Shown in pieces: positions 1 to 11,500 of a stretch of DNA of 64,000 bases. Below the pieces are notes generated by a model, which made no database searches, had not been told where the DNA came from, and was given only the letters and a program-made list of their open reading frames with translations. This DNA is from Cyclaneusma minus (Eukaryota; Ascomycota; Leotiomycetes; Marthamycetales; Marthamycetaceae): contig JAKZHN010000052.1 in the NCBI GenBank assembly GCA_037179335.1, forward strand, positions 144,220 through 208,219, read 5' to 3'. How positions within the stretch are numbered: position 1 is the stretch's first letter; each line of letters begins with the position of its first letter. The translations under genes were made by a program, and so were the position numbers.

Positions 1-1849
1 CCATAATTTTCCTATGTCGCCATCCCCTCAATTTGTAACGCAACACCAACCCGCTGGATAAAATAGCAGGGCATAACAAGCAATATGCAACCACGGCCGC
101 GCGTGAGGCTTGCGACGTGCAGCATGCTTTGATGTTATCCGTCTTACTTTTTCATCCAGCCAAAGCACGCCAAAGCAGCCGACGGACGCCTCTCCTGTCG
201 GCAATTGACGAAAGGGTGTCCAGGACGTGCCTCCGGGTTTTTAGAGGTAAGGCCAAGGCGGGAGAGGGCGGGGAGGCGTCTGTCTGCCGAAGATTGGCTT
301 GGGCCGACTCGGGATTTCTGGAGTAACCTCGTATGTATGCGGCTACATGGAGAAAAGGGGGAGCGGTGACTTGGATTGCTGTGCTGCACTGGCACATATA
401 AACTGGGGTAACTTGAACATCAATTGCTCTGACGTAGCCGGCCGAGGGAGAGACGAAAGGTGACATAACTGAGCGTCTCAGGCTGGATGTTGAGCGGTCG
501 CTGGAGCTTAAAGTGAACGGCCATCCAATCCGACTCCAGCATACCCACCCCGCAAGTAGTGTAAAGTATAGGTAGTACAACCACGAGACGGCGGCCGCCA
601 ACAAGCTTTCTTCTAGCCAATTGCGTTTTCCAACCTCTTCATATAGACATGTCACATATAGATGTATTCAAGAAAAGTCGGCAATAATCGAACAAAAGTT
701 CGTGTGTTCAATCCTGTGAGGTCTGGATATCAGCGTGCCAAGAGAGTAACTTAATCTGGGACTTGGGAATAACTGCCCTGATTATACCTGCTTGGCAACA
801 GGGTCGCCATGCGATTCGGATGAAGTGGAGATGTCTCACCTTTCTTCGGGTAATCTGCTATGTTGGAGATCCATGGCGTTGATCATTATCATCCTCACGC
901 CTCCTGAACGCGCGAAACATCGAATCGACTCATCGATCGCGAACTGGCGGAATCTTCTCGTTCGTACGCTGAGTCGGGTAAGATGTTCATCAAGAGTCAA
1001 TGCTATGGATAGGTACTTTGTACTCCCTCAGAGACGATTCGATGGGCTCGGGATACTTTACATGTCTGAGACGGATCTTGAACTGTTGGACGGGCTCAAA
1101 CGGCGGATGAACCAGCTGATGGTAAGAGGAGGTGGGACGAAATAGAGTTGGAGGAGGGACCCGAGACATCGGGCAAAGACTTCATTTAGCCTCATGAGAT
1201 GATGAGATGATGAGACGCTCAGCGAAAATCTTGGCCACCAGTCAAGTAGTCCTCGAGTCCCCGAATCCAGATGAGGTGAAGAAGAGAGGGACGATGGAAG
1301 ACGGTCCTTTAGCCAGACATCTTCAGGGGTCAGGAGTCGAGATCGACCATGTTCCTTCGGTAAGGGGGGATGCAAGATACCAACAAGCTGATGCTGAGCA
1401 AATATTGACGCCATTTATATTCCACGACGCCATTCAAACGTGTTTCTTCTTTTTCCGTCAATCACTATCCACTTATCATTGGCGCAATTCGATATTAATT
1501 TGTGGTTTTATGCCACAGCATCGTCCATGCTTCCAGGAGGTAAAATCTCTCGTATGGTTGGAGGACGGATGTTGTTTCCACATTGTGATGTCGAAGTACC
1601 TAGACAACTTGCTGCTCTATCGTAGAACAGCTTCTCCAATCGAGTAAAGAATGGTAGAAATATGGATGAATTGGAGATGTTTCAAAGACGATGAAACTTG
1701 ACTCTCGCCTAAAGAATGAGGCGTCAAGCGGTATCGTCACCCCGCATCGGACAATGTTTTGCCGAGTCAACTCCAGCCGACAAGGCTGAGCAGCACAACC
1801 TCATGCAAAGTCCATCAACAGGTCCGTTGGTCCTGATGACACATGCGCC
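1..1849. other. Intergenic sequence, no supported gene
   Basis: I see no coding region that I can support. The longer open frames in both strands lack convincing composition, and several begin with TTG or GTG, which is not expected here. A short ATGAG-type direct repeat lies near 1195-1215. The right part presumably holds the palA promoter. Confidence 0.5.
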
Positions 1850-4800
1850 ATGACTTCGTAAGTGCCGACATGCTCTGATATCCCTGGTCACTGACTAACA
1901 AAGTACTAGCAATATCCTCTTCCTTCCGTTCCGGAAAACCCATAACCTAGCCCTGTCCGGCGCCATCAAACAGTACATCTCCAACAAATATGACCAACAC
2001 CCGGATATGTTCAAGCAGGACCTGGAGGTCATCGACAATCTGAGACGAGATGCTGTGACTGTGAGGGAGCCGCATGGGAGCGGTATCAAGAAGCTGTCCG
2101 CTTATGCCGCTCAGCTTGCCTGGATTGGCGGCAAGTTTCCTATTGATGTAGGTACATTTCCTGCCAAGTCAAGATGCGCTGTCTATTTTTCTGGTCTCTT
2201 CTTCAGACATACTGACTGACATGGATAGATTGGTGTCGAGTTCACCTGGTACCCAGCATTGGGTTACAACCAAGAACGACCGATATCCCAGGATAACCTC
2301 AAATTCGAACATGCAAACGTCCTCTTCAACCTCGCCGCTCTGTACTCGCAACTCGCCATAGCACTGAACAGAGGAAGCGCCGACGGTCTGAAGCAAGCAT
2401 GCAATTACTTTTGCCTTGCCGCCGGAGTCATCTCCCATCTGAACAAGGCTATTATTCCCGAGCTACGAGCTACGCCACCGGAAGACATGGATGTCAACAC
2501 CCTCGAATCTCTACAAGCACTGTTGTTGGCACAGGCGCAGGAATGTTTTTGGCAGAAGGCGGTCATGGATGGCTACAAAGACGCATCGATCGCCAAACTA
2601 GCGGCGAAAGTGTCGGATTTCTACAGCACTGCGGGCGACTGGGGAATTAAGAGCGAGGCTATCAGCTCAGAATGGATCCATCATATGACGGCGAAGCATC
2701 ATCATTTTGCAGCAGCCGCCCAATACCGACAAGCTTGCGACTGCCTGGAGAAACGGAAATACGGCGAGGAAGTGGCCCGGCTCACTGACAGCTTAGCCTG
2801 TGTGAACGAGGCTTTGAAGGAAGCAAGATACATCAATAAGACGGTCCTGGGTGATCTCAACGGATTGAAGAGCAAGGTTCAAGAAGATTTGAAAAGGGCC
2901 GAAAAGGACAATGACTTGATCTATCTCAATCCTGTGCCACCGAAATCCGAGCTCAAGACTCTGGACCGAGCGAATATGGCTATCGCCAAGATTCCAAAAG
3001 AAGTATCAGATCCTTCTGACTTCTTGGGAGACAACAAGGAATTTGGAAGGCCACTTTTCCAGCAACTCGTACCATTTGCTGTACATGTCGCAGCAAGCAT
3101 CTACGAGCAACGTCGAGATCGTCTGGTAAATACGAACATTGTCGAAGCACTAGACATAATGACAACCAAGATTCATGATACCCTGCAATCACTCAACCTT
3201 CCAGGTGCTTTACAAGCTCTCGAGAAGCCAATGGGACTTCCTCCAACTTTACTCTCACACGCAGAAGAGATCAGACAAGCCGATGCTCTATCACGAGTAC
3301 AGCGTTCGTTTGCAGATACCGCAAAACTCAAAGCCTCGGACGAAGCTCTCTTCCACGAAGGCGTTTCTCTCCTCCAATCCGAAGCAGCCGAAGACGATCG
3401 CCTACGAATGAAATACGGCACAGACAGATGGTCAAGACCAGACTCGAAAACCGCAGGCGCAAAGATGTACAACCAGCTCGACGAGATCGACGGGTACTTC
3501 AAAAGCGCCGCCAACAGCGACAAGCTGGTCCGCGACAAATGGCACGACAATGAAGACATGCTCAAAATTCTATGTGGCAGTGACCGCGACATTGGCAACT
3601 TCGTGCCCAGCAGCCGGCAGGTCACCATTCCTCCAAAACTCGAGAACGAAGTTTCACGGCTGCGTACCTGCTTGAACGAGGTTACGCGCTTGGAAAGCCG
3701 GCGTAGACGCAAAATTGACAGCCTGCGCGAAAAAGCCAACAAAGACGACATCAACGCCACAATCCTCGTCGAAGCCGCCCGCCTCGAGCGCGAATACCCC
3801 GGCTCGCAAATCTCCGCCGCGCAATTCGAAGATTTCTTCGACGAGCGCCTCCGCCGCTACGATCCGGACCTACACTCCCTACGCGACGAAGAAGCCGAGC
3901 AGGAGCGACTACTTGACCAGATGCGTGCCGCCGAAGCCGCGTTTGCGAGTGCAAAGCGCGGAGATACGAGTTCCAAGGAGCGCGAGCAGGCGTTGCAGAA
4001 ATTGGAGAATGCGTACTTCAAGTACAAGGAGGTGGTGAGCAATTTGGATGTGGGGAGGAAGTTTTATAATGATTTGAGCAAGATTGTGGCGAGGTTTAGG
4101 GACGATTGTAAGGAGTTTGCTTATGGGAGGCGGGCGGATGCGGCGCAGCTTGAATCGTGAGTTCTCCCTTTTTTTTGTGTGGTTTGCTACTAATTGAGGG
4201 GCTGTGGAATCCCTTTTCTGCCCCTTTCCGGGTGAGGGGGCAACAGCAACTAGAGCATTTAACAGCGGCTTTGGGAACCGCTAAAAAAGGCACTCACCAG
4301 ATACCGAGGAACTTCTCCAGAGACTTGTTAGCGAGCAATCTGGCAGGTATGGCCCAGGCAATTTTTGTTCCTGCTTGCGGTTCCAAAAGTTGCTGTTTAA
4401 TGCTCTAGCTACTGTTGTCCCTTTCCTGGCAAGGGCGTGGGCGGAAAGCGCAGTCCAAAGGCCCCCAATCACCACCCCCTTACATTCCCTCGTCTCAATC
4501 TTTCAAAGGTAGCGAGCCGAGTCTGAACGATACTAACAACCCCAATCCAGCGATCTCAACCTCCCCCAACTCTCCAACCTCAACCTGCAGCAACAGAAAG
4601 AAAGCGAATCTCGCAGAGTCCTGCGCTCCTCGAATGCACCTCCTCGTTCGGAAGAACCGCCTATCCCGGCACCAGTGCCGACTAGAGCAGCGCAGGTGTC
4701 GTCGACTATACCGCCATTGCCGGTTCCGCCGGGGATGTGGAATCCGGAGATGGGGATTAAGTTTGGGGGGGATACGACGCCGGTGGGGCAGGGGAATCAG

Positions 4801-4881
4801 GGGGAGCGGGGGCAAGGTGGTACAGCGGGGCAAGAGAAGGGGGGGAAGTGGAATCCGGGGAGTGGGATTAAGTTTGGTTGA
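1850..4881 (+). CDS. palA: pH-response regulator PalA/RIM20 (BRO1-domain protein)
   Basis: PalA is the BRO1-domain scaffold of the fungal ambient-pH pathway. In the family it binds ESCRT-III (Vps32) and YPXL motifs of the PacC/Rim101 transcription factor, so that PacC is cleaved at alkaline pH. Exons read by eye are 1850-1857, 1910-2147, 2229-4156 and 4551-4881, giving 834 aa, a normal length for PalA. The first exon has only 8 nt and completes codon 3 across the intron, yielding the family N-terminus MTSNILFLPFRKTHNLALSG. The BRO1 domain fills about residues 1-360 (GVEFTWYPALGYN, FNLAALYSQLA). A coiled-coil V domain follows, then a Pro/Gly-rich tail with two WNP..GIKFG repeats at the C-terminus. 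Introns 1 and 2 are 52 and 81 bp, but intron 3 is 394 bp because it holds an inverted-repeat element. Retaining intron 3 would stop translation at once (TGA at 4158). Family identity is very secure; exon ends are good inferences. Confidence 0.93.
4193..4469. mobile_element. MITE-like inverted-repeat element inside palA intron 3
   Basis: Two arms of about 90 bp (4193-4281 and 4377-4469) are diverged reverse complements. Both ends read ATTG(A)GGGGC outward, and the arms share a core with CTAGAGCATT and GGAACCGC. The spacer is about 95 bp and has no ORF. The element starts about 36 nt after the donor and ends about 81 nt before the acceptor, so it explains the unusual intron length. No clear target duplication is visible. 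The family is not recognised; a non-autonomous DNA transposon is the simplest reading. Confidence 0.65.
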
Positions 4882-5089
4882 TGTGGGGAGAGGGGCTGGG
4901 GCAGAATGGGGGGGAGAAAGGGAGGAGGGGTTGGGGGGTAAGGTAGATAGCGGCTGTGATGATTGATGAGAATGAGAATCATGGCTTTGATGCTTTGAGT
5001 CTTTGATTCGGTTTGTTGTGCACGATATGTTGGGAAGCAGTGATTAGCGGCCAGCTCTGGTATTGTGTTTAACTGGATTTTAATTGAAA

Positions 5090-5418
5090 CAGGGTGTGGG
5101 AAACTAAAAGGGAAAAACTAAAACTTAAGTTTAAAACTTAAGTTTCTAACGAACTAAGGGGGTCCCAAGTTTAGATTGAAAACTTAAGTTTTTAATTAGA
5201 AACTCAGGGGTAAAAGGGGTAAGTACTTTTACACTTATTTTTGGTGCAAAAGTACTTTGGGGAGCCCCGGGCCAAAGTCAGGGTATGGAAAATTAAAAGG
5301 GAAAAACTAAAACTTAAGTTTAAAACTTAAGTTTCTAACGAACTACGGACCCCTCTAGTTTAGTTGGAACTAAACTATATATCTCTAAGTTCCTAGTTTT
5401 TAAGTTTCCCACACCCTG
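5090..5418. mobile_element. hAT-type MITE with 8-bp target-site duplication
   Basis: The element is 329 bp, with perfect 16-bp terminal inverted repeats (CAGGGTGTGGGAAACT at the left end, its reverse complement at the right). It is flanked by the exact 8-bp direct repeat AATTGAAA at 5082-5089 and 5419-5426. An 8-bp duplication and CAGGG-type ends are hallmarks of the hAT superfamily. The inside is AT-rich, has no ORF, and repeats the 12-bp palindrome AAACTTAAGTTT (for example 5121-5132, 5134-5145 and 5180-5191). A second, imperfect copy of the left-end sequence begins near 5280, so the element contains an internal duplication or a nested partial copy. Confidence 0.88.
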
Positions 5419-5748
5419 AATTGAAATATGCAAGCCTGCAAGCAGCAAAGGAGTGCTGCTGGCCTTAGAACGAAGCAGTGCACTCAGCTGTGCTATTCCA
5501 ACCAAAGAAATTGAAGACAAAGCGCAAAAGAGCCGTATATAATCTTCCGATACATTTCGCAACGTCATACCGAGGACCTTTTTCCTTCAAAAAGAAAATT
5601 AACAGCAATTTGAGACCTTGATCCGATCCAAAATCAGGTTGCAAATTGGAAATGCAGCGCCTGGAGTTGCATTATCTGTGTGGAGAGTCGTGGACTAAAG
5701 TGCATAAAAAGCAAAAAATGTAAACTTTGCAAAAATATACAAGTGCTG

Positions 5749-5837
5749 AGGTCGATCTGGGATTCGAACCCGGGTCCCCGGAAGTTCCAATTTGTGAAGT
5801 CAGAATCCGATGTGATAACCAACTACACTAATCAACC
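5749..5837 (-). tRNA. tRNA-Gln (anticodon CTG) with 16-nt intron
   Basis: On the minus strand the acceptor arms GGTTGAT and ATCGACC pair over 7 bp with one G-T pair, and the discriminator base is T. The D arm is the usual 3-bp GTG/CAC form. The anticodon stem TCGGA pairs with TCCGG. The loop reads TT-CTG-A, interrupted after position 37 by a 16-nt intron, the canonical place. The T arm has loop TTCGAAT and one mismatched stem pair (C-A). The discriminator and D-arm pattern match fungal tRNA-Gln. The T-stem mismatch leaves a small chance that the gene is decaying. Confidence 0.82.
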
Positions 5838-6327
5838 TTGTAGTGGATGTTGGACAAATGTTGCAGATTTGGGAATACGAAGATTGATTTGGTGACGCGG
5901 GCGGTTATGGCAGTATTGCGTCCAGGATGATTTGCACTGTAAGAGAGATTTGAGGGGATGGTGGATTGTGGAGTTGCGCACGATAGGCTGCGTGAATGAC
6001 TGGACGTGCATGAACGGCGCAAAGAATGAAAGGCAGAAAGAGTCGAGGCAGGCTAGAAGAAAGTGAGCTGTCATATGATGGGAGCGGGGAGTTCACGTGA
6101 GAGCGTGTCTGTTTGGCGACGTGGAATGTGTTGGGTTGATGTCATCGCGGCCGTTTGCCACGTACAAAAGCGCTTTCATCCCTCATTCGAGTGAAGCTGT
6201 GAAGCTCTAATCTTTCTAACAAGACTCGAGATTATAGCTGAATAAAGTTTCAGACTCGGGAAATTCGGAGCTGGGTTAATTCAATTCATTACGCGACTCG
6301 CGATATCGCCTTATCTTTTCTCCCACC

Positions 6328-7800
6328 ATGGGTTTTGTACCTCTCGCTCCAAAAGGACAACCACCCGCCGACGACAGCACAATTAGGCAACCACCACCGG
6401 TCGTGACTTCCTCCACCACTCCAAACACTGCGCCGCCACTTGAATATTTCCCAACCGGTGTCTACACTACATATTGTCGTCCTCGCAACACAACTCAACT
6501 CCGGTGCCTATAGCTCAATCCGCACCTGGACAAACAATTCAAGATCCCGCTCCAGTACCAAATCGAAGCAACTTCTACGTGCCTCTACCTGGAATCAGAA
6601 CTCCCGGTCCCGCTTCAGGACTACGTCCAATCACTGGACCTGTGCCAATACCTCCTCGACGAAACCGGATAACTCGGTCCTCAGTCCAACCTATTCCACA
6701 TCTACAGCCCATCGCCGGACCAGTGCTTATACCGAACCAACCCACCACTCAACCCTCATCCCACCCCGCACCCGCCATAATGCCCGCAGATACCCGGAAA
6801 CGCAAAGCAGACACCTTCATCGACCTCGATGATGAAGAAGACGAGGAGCTCGCCGAGTCCCGCCAGCAGGCCGCACTCGCAGGAATCACACCCGGCGCCG
6901 CTCCCAAGAAGCGCACAAAGAAGAATGAGGAGCCCGCCGAGAAGCGACTCCGCCAATTTCGCAAGAAGGCTCCGCAGAGCTACAATGAGCGTCTCGAGCG
7001 AGTGCGCGCCCAGCGAATGTTCCTGATTGACCGAGAGCGGAAGACGACGACTAGCGGTACCCTTCAACATGAAATGGAGGTGTTTGACATTGCTGGAAGT
7101 ACGGGCAATGTTTATCAGGTTACTATTAGTAGGCAGCCGGGCTGTACTTGTCCTGATAATAGCGGGAAGGGCAATCAGTGCAAGCACATCATCTACGTAA
7201 GTTATTCTAACAAACTCGAGGAATTCCCAATCAAACTCCCAGCTGCATCTTCATCCTCGCATCACTTACTGCAGAATCGCTGACTTGAGCCAACTCCAGG
7301 TGCTCGTCAACGTCCTCAAAGCCCCCGCCTACCTCGCCTACCAACTCGCCTTCCTCACCACCGAACTCGCCCAAATCTTCTCCTCCGCCCCCACCACTCC
7401 GCAATCCAACTCCCCCTCCTCCCCCTCCTCCCACAGCCACTCCTCCGGCAACCGCAAGCCCATCGAAGGCGACTGTCCCGTGTGCGTCATGGAATTCGAG
7501 ACCGGCGAAGACATCATCTGGTGCCGCGCCGCCTGCGGAAACAATATCCATCGCCAGTGTTTTGAGCAATGGACGCGAGCGCAGGCAGGCGGACAGCAGG
7601 TGAAATGTGTTTATTGTCGTACGCCGTGGCAGAACGATCCGGCGGATAGGGGCATGTTGAAGGGGTTGACGAGGACGGCGGAGAGGACGGAGGAGGGGTA
7701 TGTTAATGTGGCGGGGGAGTTGGGGATTAGTGGCGTGAGGGATACTAGTAGTTATCATCAGCCGTGGGTTAGGCAGCAGAGGAGACGGGGATGGTATTGA
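6328..7800 (+). CDS. SWIM and RING zinc-finger protein, probable E3 ubiquitin ligase
   Basis: The proposed exons are 6328-6457, 6514-7196 and 7300-7800 (437 aa). The N-terminal 120 residues are Pro/Ser-rich and low in complexity. They are followed by a basic/acidic segment (KRKAD, DDEEDEE) that looks like a nuclear-localisation region. A SWIM zinc finger then reads CTC-x-CKH (about residues 236-250 by my model). After a phase-0 intron comes a RING finger with CPVC, an internal CGNNIHRQC and a closing CVYC. The SWIM-plus-RING order is that of ZSWIM2-type E3 ligases. The second intron (103 bp) is secure because it restores HIIY-VLVNVLKAP. The first intron has a weak donor (GTGTCT) and was chosen because it links the ATG at 6328 in frame; a simple start at ATG 6780 is the alternative. 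Its substrates are unknown. Confidence 0.78.
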
Positions 7801-8599
7801 GCAGGGGAGATGTGTGGAGTGTTGCTGATGAAGGAGAATTGCTGGCTGTCATCGTGGGCGCTGCGGGAGTAGACTGCCGTTTTCGGGGACCGGCCGAGAT
7901 ACGGACCGAGCGGTGTTGCTGCGAACTTTGCTATGATAAATTATGACGTTCTCGGAGCAACATGGAATCTGGGAGATTTGCTTGGGGAGATGATACCAAA
8001 AAAGCTGGGATGGTGTTTATGTGGTAAGGCGGAGAACCTCAGCTTCGTCTGTATCTCAAAAAGTGCTTCTTGTTGCTCAGAGTCAGTTATACAGATACCA
8101 AAACTCGAATAATGTCAATGTTATGATAAGCAGCTTATTGACTATTGAATTCCGTGACTGTGCACTGGCAGCTAGAACCAGGAGGTACAAGGGCGTTGAA
8201 CGCCGGAAAGGGTGGAAAGGGGGTCATGTAAGTCGAAGGAAATTACGATGCAAGGATTTGTCCCATGGGTCCGCGTGGGTGAGAAGCAGCCGCTGGATGC
8301 ACGTAGAGTCTAGACTGTGAGAACGGGATCGAAGAAGAAGAAGGGAAGAAAGAATCCAAGAAGAGGAGAATCAAAGATGAAGGGAAGAGGACGGAAAGGG
8401 GTTCGTAAAAAGAGGCGAAGAGGATTGAAGAAGTGAAGAGATGAGGAGAAGGCAAAGGAGAAGAATCTTTGACAAAAAGGTGTGCCTCGTCATCTAGCCA
8501 CTCCCTGCGCACCAACTACCCCATATTCCCGAACACCTTGCTGACAGCAGGGTCTGTTTCGTGTTTTCCTTTTCGGAGTTCGGACCCTGTAACTTCAAT
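7801..8599. other. Intergenic, purine-rich in its right half
   Basis: There is no supported gene. About 8310-8465 is strongly purine-rich (GAAGAAG and GAGGAGAA runs). The left part probably includes the 3' end of the SWIM-RING transcript. Confidence 0.4.
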
Positions 8600-11500
8600 A
8601 CGAGCTAGCTCAGGGACATCTATCACGTGTCGCTGTTCCTCCAGAGCAGTTCTGGATTTACTATTTAAGGGGGCCTTGGTTTTCCTCTTCCTCCTCTTTT
8701 TTAAGAAACAGAAATGATGATCAGAGAGTCGATTGCGGCGAAGCTCTAGGCTGTGACCACTGGCAGTTCCAGGAATTGAGGTCTTTCGGGCTCTAGGTTG
8801 ATTTTCGCGGCACCAAAACTTCCCAGGGGAATTTGTGGAATTTCGGTGCGATATGAGGCTTAATCAATGCTCCTATCGCGGTTGGAGTCTGCTGTTATGG
8901 TTGAAGCCTGTTGCCGAATGGATTTTTTTCTTGTAGGCTGTTTTTCTTTACGTTCATGTCGGCTGTTAGTGCTGCTGTTCTCAGAGCGTATTTTCATAAT
9001 CATACAAGTTATGGATCAGTTGAGAATTTGAGAGGGTGCTATCACGTGCCCTCTCCGACACGCTTTACACTCCTGGAATTACTATTTAAGGGCCCCCAAT
9101 CCCCGACTCTCATCTTTCTTCTTCAAGAACACACTCAGTACCCGGACTGGGTATTTCGAGCATTCGGCATGGGTCCAGCGGTTCCACGAATTCGGCATTT
9201 TCAGTTTCCAGATGACCTTCGCAGCATGAAAACTTTCTAGGGATTTTTTTTTTTTTGGAAATTCTCTGCGATGTTCAGTTCGAACTATGATGCCATATGG
9301 TTCAAGCCTGCTGTCACGATTGGAGCTTATTGCCGAACGAAGGTTCTTTACGTTCATGTCGGTTGCTATTTACATGTATGCTGTTCTCAGAGCGTATTCA
9401 CGACCTGAGAACAAGTTACGAATCTCCTACCTTGATACTGTGCTATCACGTGCCACTGGCCTTTACCCTTCGGTCCTGGGATTGCTACCTATATAAAGGA
9501 CCTGTGGTTCCTTTCTCATGCTCTCTTTTTAATAAACAGAAAAAAGAAAACTCTCCATAACCCTTGGACCTTTGGTGTGATCACCAGTGGCTCCAGGAAT
9601 CAATCGGGCATCTTCCGCGTTCTGTTACTTTTCGTGGCACCAAAACTTCTCAGGAGAAATACTAGATTTTCTCTGCGATGTGCAGTCCGAATTAGATATG
9701 CTGTCACTGCGGCTGGAGTCTGCTATGGAATAGATGTTCTCCTGTCTTTCTTCACGTTCATGCCATCTGATATTTATGCTGCTCTGAGAGCGATCTTTCA
9801 CTGGGCAGAGAGTATTTACGACCTGACAGGATTACAACAACTTACGGCTTTGCCAAGAAGATGCTGTCACGTGCCACTGACCCTTCGAAACACACTTTGT
9901 AAACCTGGGATTACTATTTAAGGGATCTCTGATTCCCCTCTCTTCTCTCTAAGAAACACAGTTTGCGAATCTCCCAGGAATGGAGAATTGTGGGCATCAG
10001 CAATCCCAGAAATTGGGGACCTTACGGCGTCCAGTTATGCTCTGTAGTCTCTGGTGCCAAAACTTCCCAGAGGGGATTCATGAATCATGGGAGTCTTTCT
10101 GTAATGCTTAGCTCAATGGTGCTATTACCGCAGTTGGAGTCTGCTGCCAATACCGGGCGAATGTTCTCTAGCTGCTATTATGCACGGTTACTGTTGTTTG
10201 CTATTTTCGCTGTTTTTAGAGAGATTTTTCACTGGCCAGAGACTAGTTCACGGCCTTCGAACAATTTATTATCAGCTAAGAAGGTGCTATCCCGTGCCGC
10301 TGGCGACATTCTTCAAGCTTCTGGGATTACTATTTAAGAGGCCTCTGGTTGTTCTCCCTTATCTCTAGAAAACGCAACTCACGACGGAAGCCGGACGGAT
10401 GGGGGATTGTGGTCACCAGCAGTTCCAGGAATTGTGATTCAGCGTTCTAGGTGTGCTTGGTGATGCCAAAACCTCTCGGAGGAGATTTGTGAAAGCTTTT
10501 CTGTGGTGCTTAGCTTAAACTACGCTGTCATCGCAATTGAAGCCTGTTGCCGAACGGATGTTCTTCAGCTGCCGTTTTTTCCTTCAAGGTTGCTGTTGTC
10601 TGCTATTTTTACTGTTCTCAGAGCGGTGACGGTCCCTCACTGGTTGCCAGAGAGTTTCACAATCTTACAGCACCTTACTAATCTGCTAAGAAGTGCTATC
10701 ACGTGCCACTGGCCCTTACTTTGCGGACCTGGGATTACTATTTAAGGGACGTGTAATGCCTTTCTCTCTTGTCTCTAAAAAACGGAGCTTGACATTGCCT
10801 TTCTCATTGTAATCATCAGCAGTCTCAGAAATTGGGGACCTCCAGCATCCGGGTGTAATACCAAAACCTCTTAGAGGAAATTTATAGATTTTTGTTTGGC
10901 AATGCTTAGCTCAAACCACACTGCCACCGCCATTGGTGTCTGCTGTTACGGATAAAGCCTGCTACCGAACGGACGTGCTTCTGTCTTCTTTTACTGTTTC
11001 TGTCGTCTGCTACCCCTACTGTTCGTGAGGTGATCTTCACGGCCTTATAAGGATTAGACAAAAAGGTGCTATCACGTGCCGCTGTCTTTTGAGCACACCA
11101 TTCCCGCTCCTGGAATTACTATTTAAAGAGTCGTTGATTCCTGTCTCCCGACTCTTTTCTCCCAGAAACAAAGTTCGACCAACTGGCTTCATTTAAGCCA
11201 CCAGCAGTTCCAGGAATTGGGAATTCTGCGTTCTAGGTGTACCTGCCTAGTGATTCCGAAACTTCAAAGAGAAGACTCACCGGTGGTTTTCTGCGATACT
11301 TAACTCAAACTATATTGCCACCGCGACTGGAGTTTGCTGTTATGCCGAAAGCCTGCTGCCAATTGAACGTTCTCCTGTCTTTATTTACAATTATTATCAG
11401 CTGCTACTGGTGCTCTTCACGTGCCGCTGACTCTTTGAAACACGGTTCGCAATCCTTGACATACTATTTAAATTCTAAAGGGTCTTTGGCCCCTGTCTCC

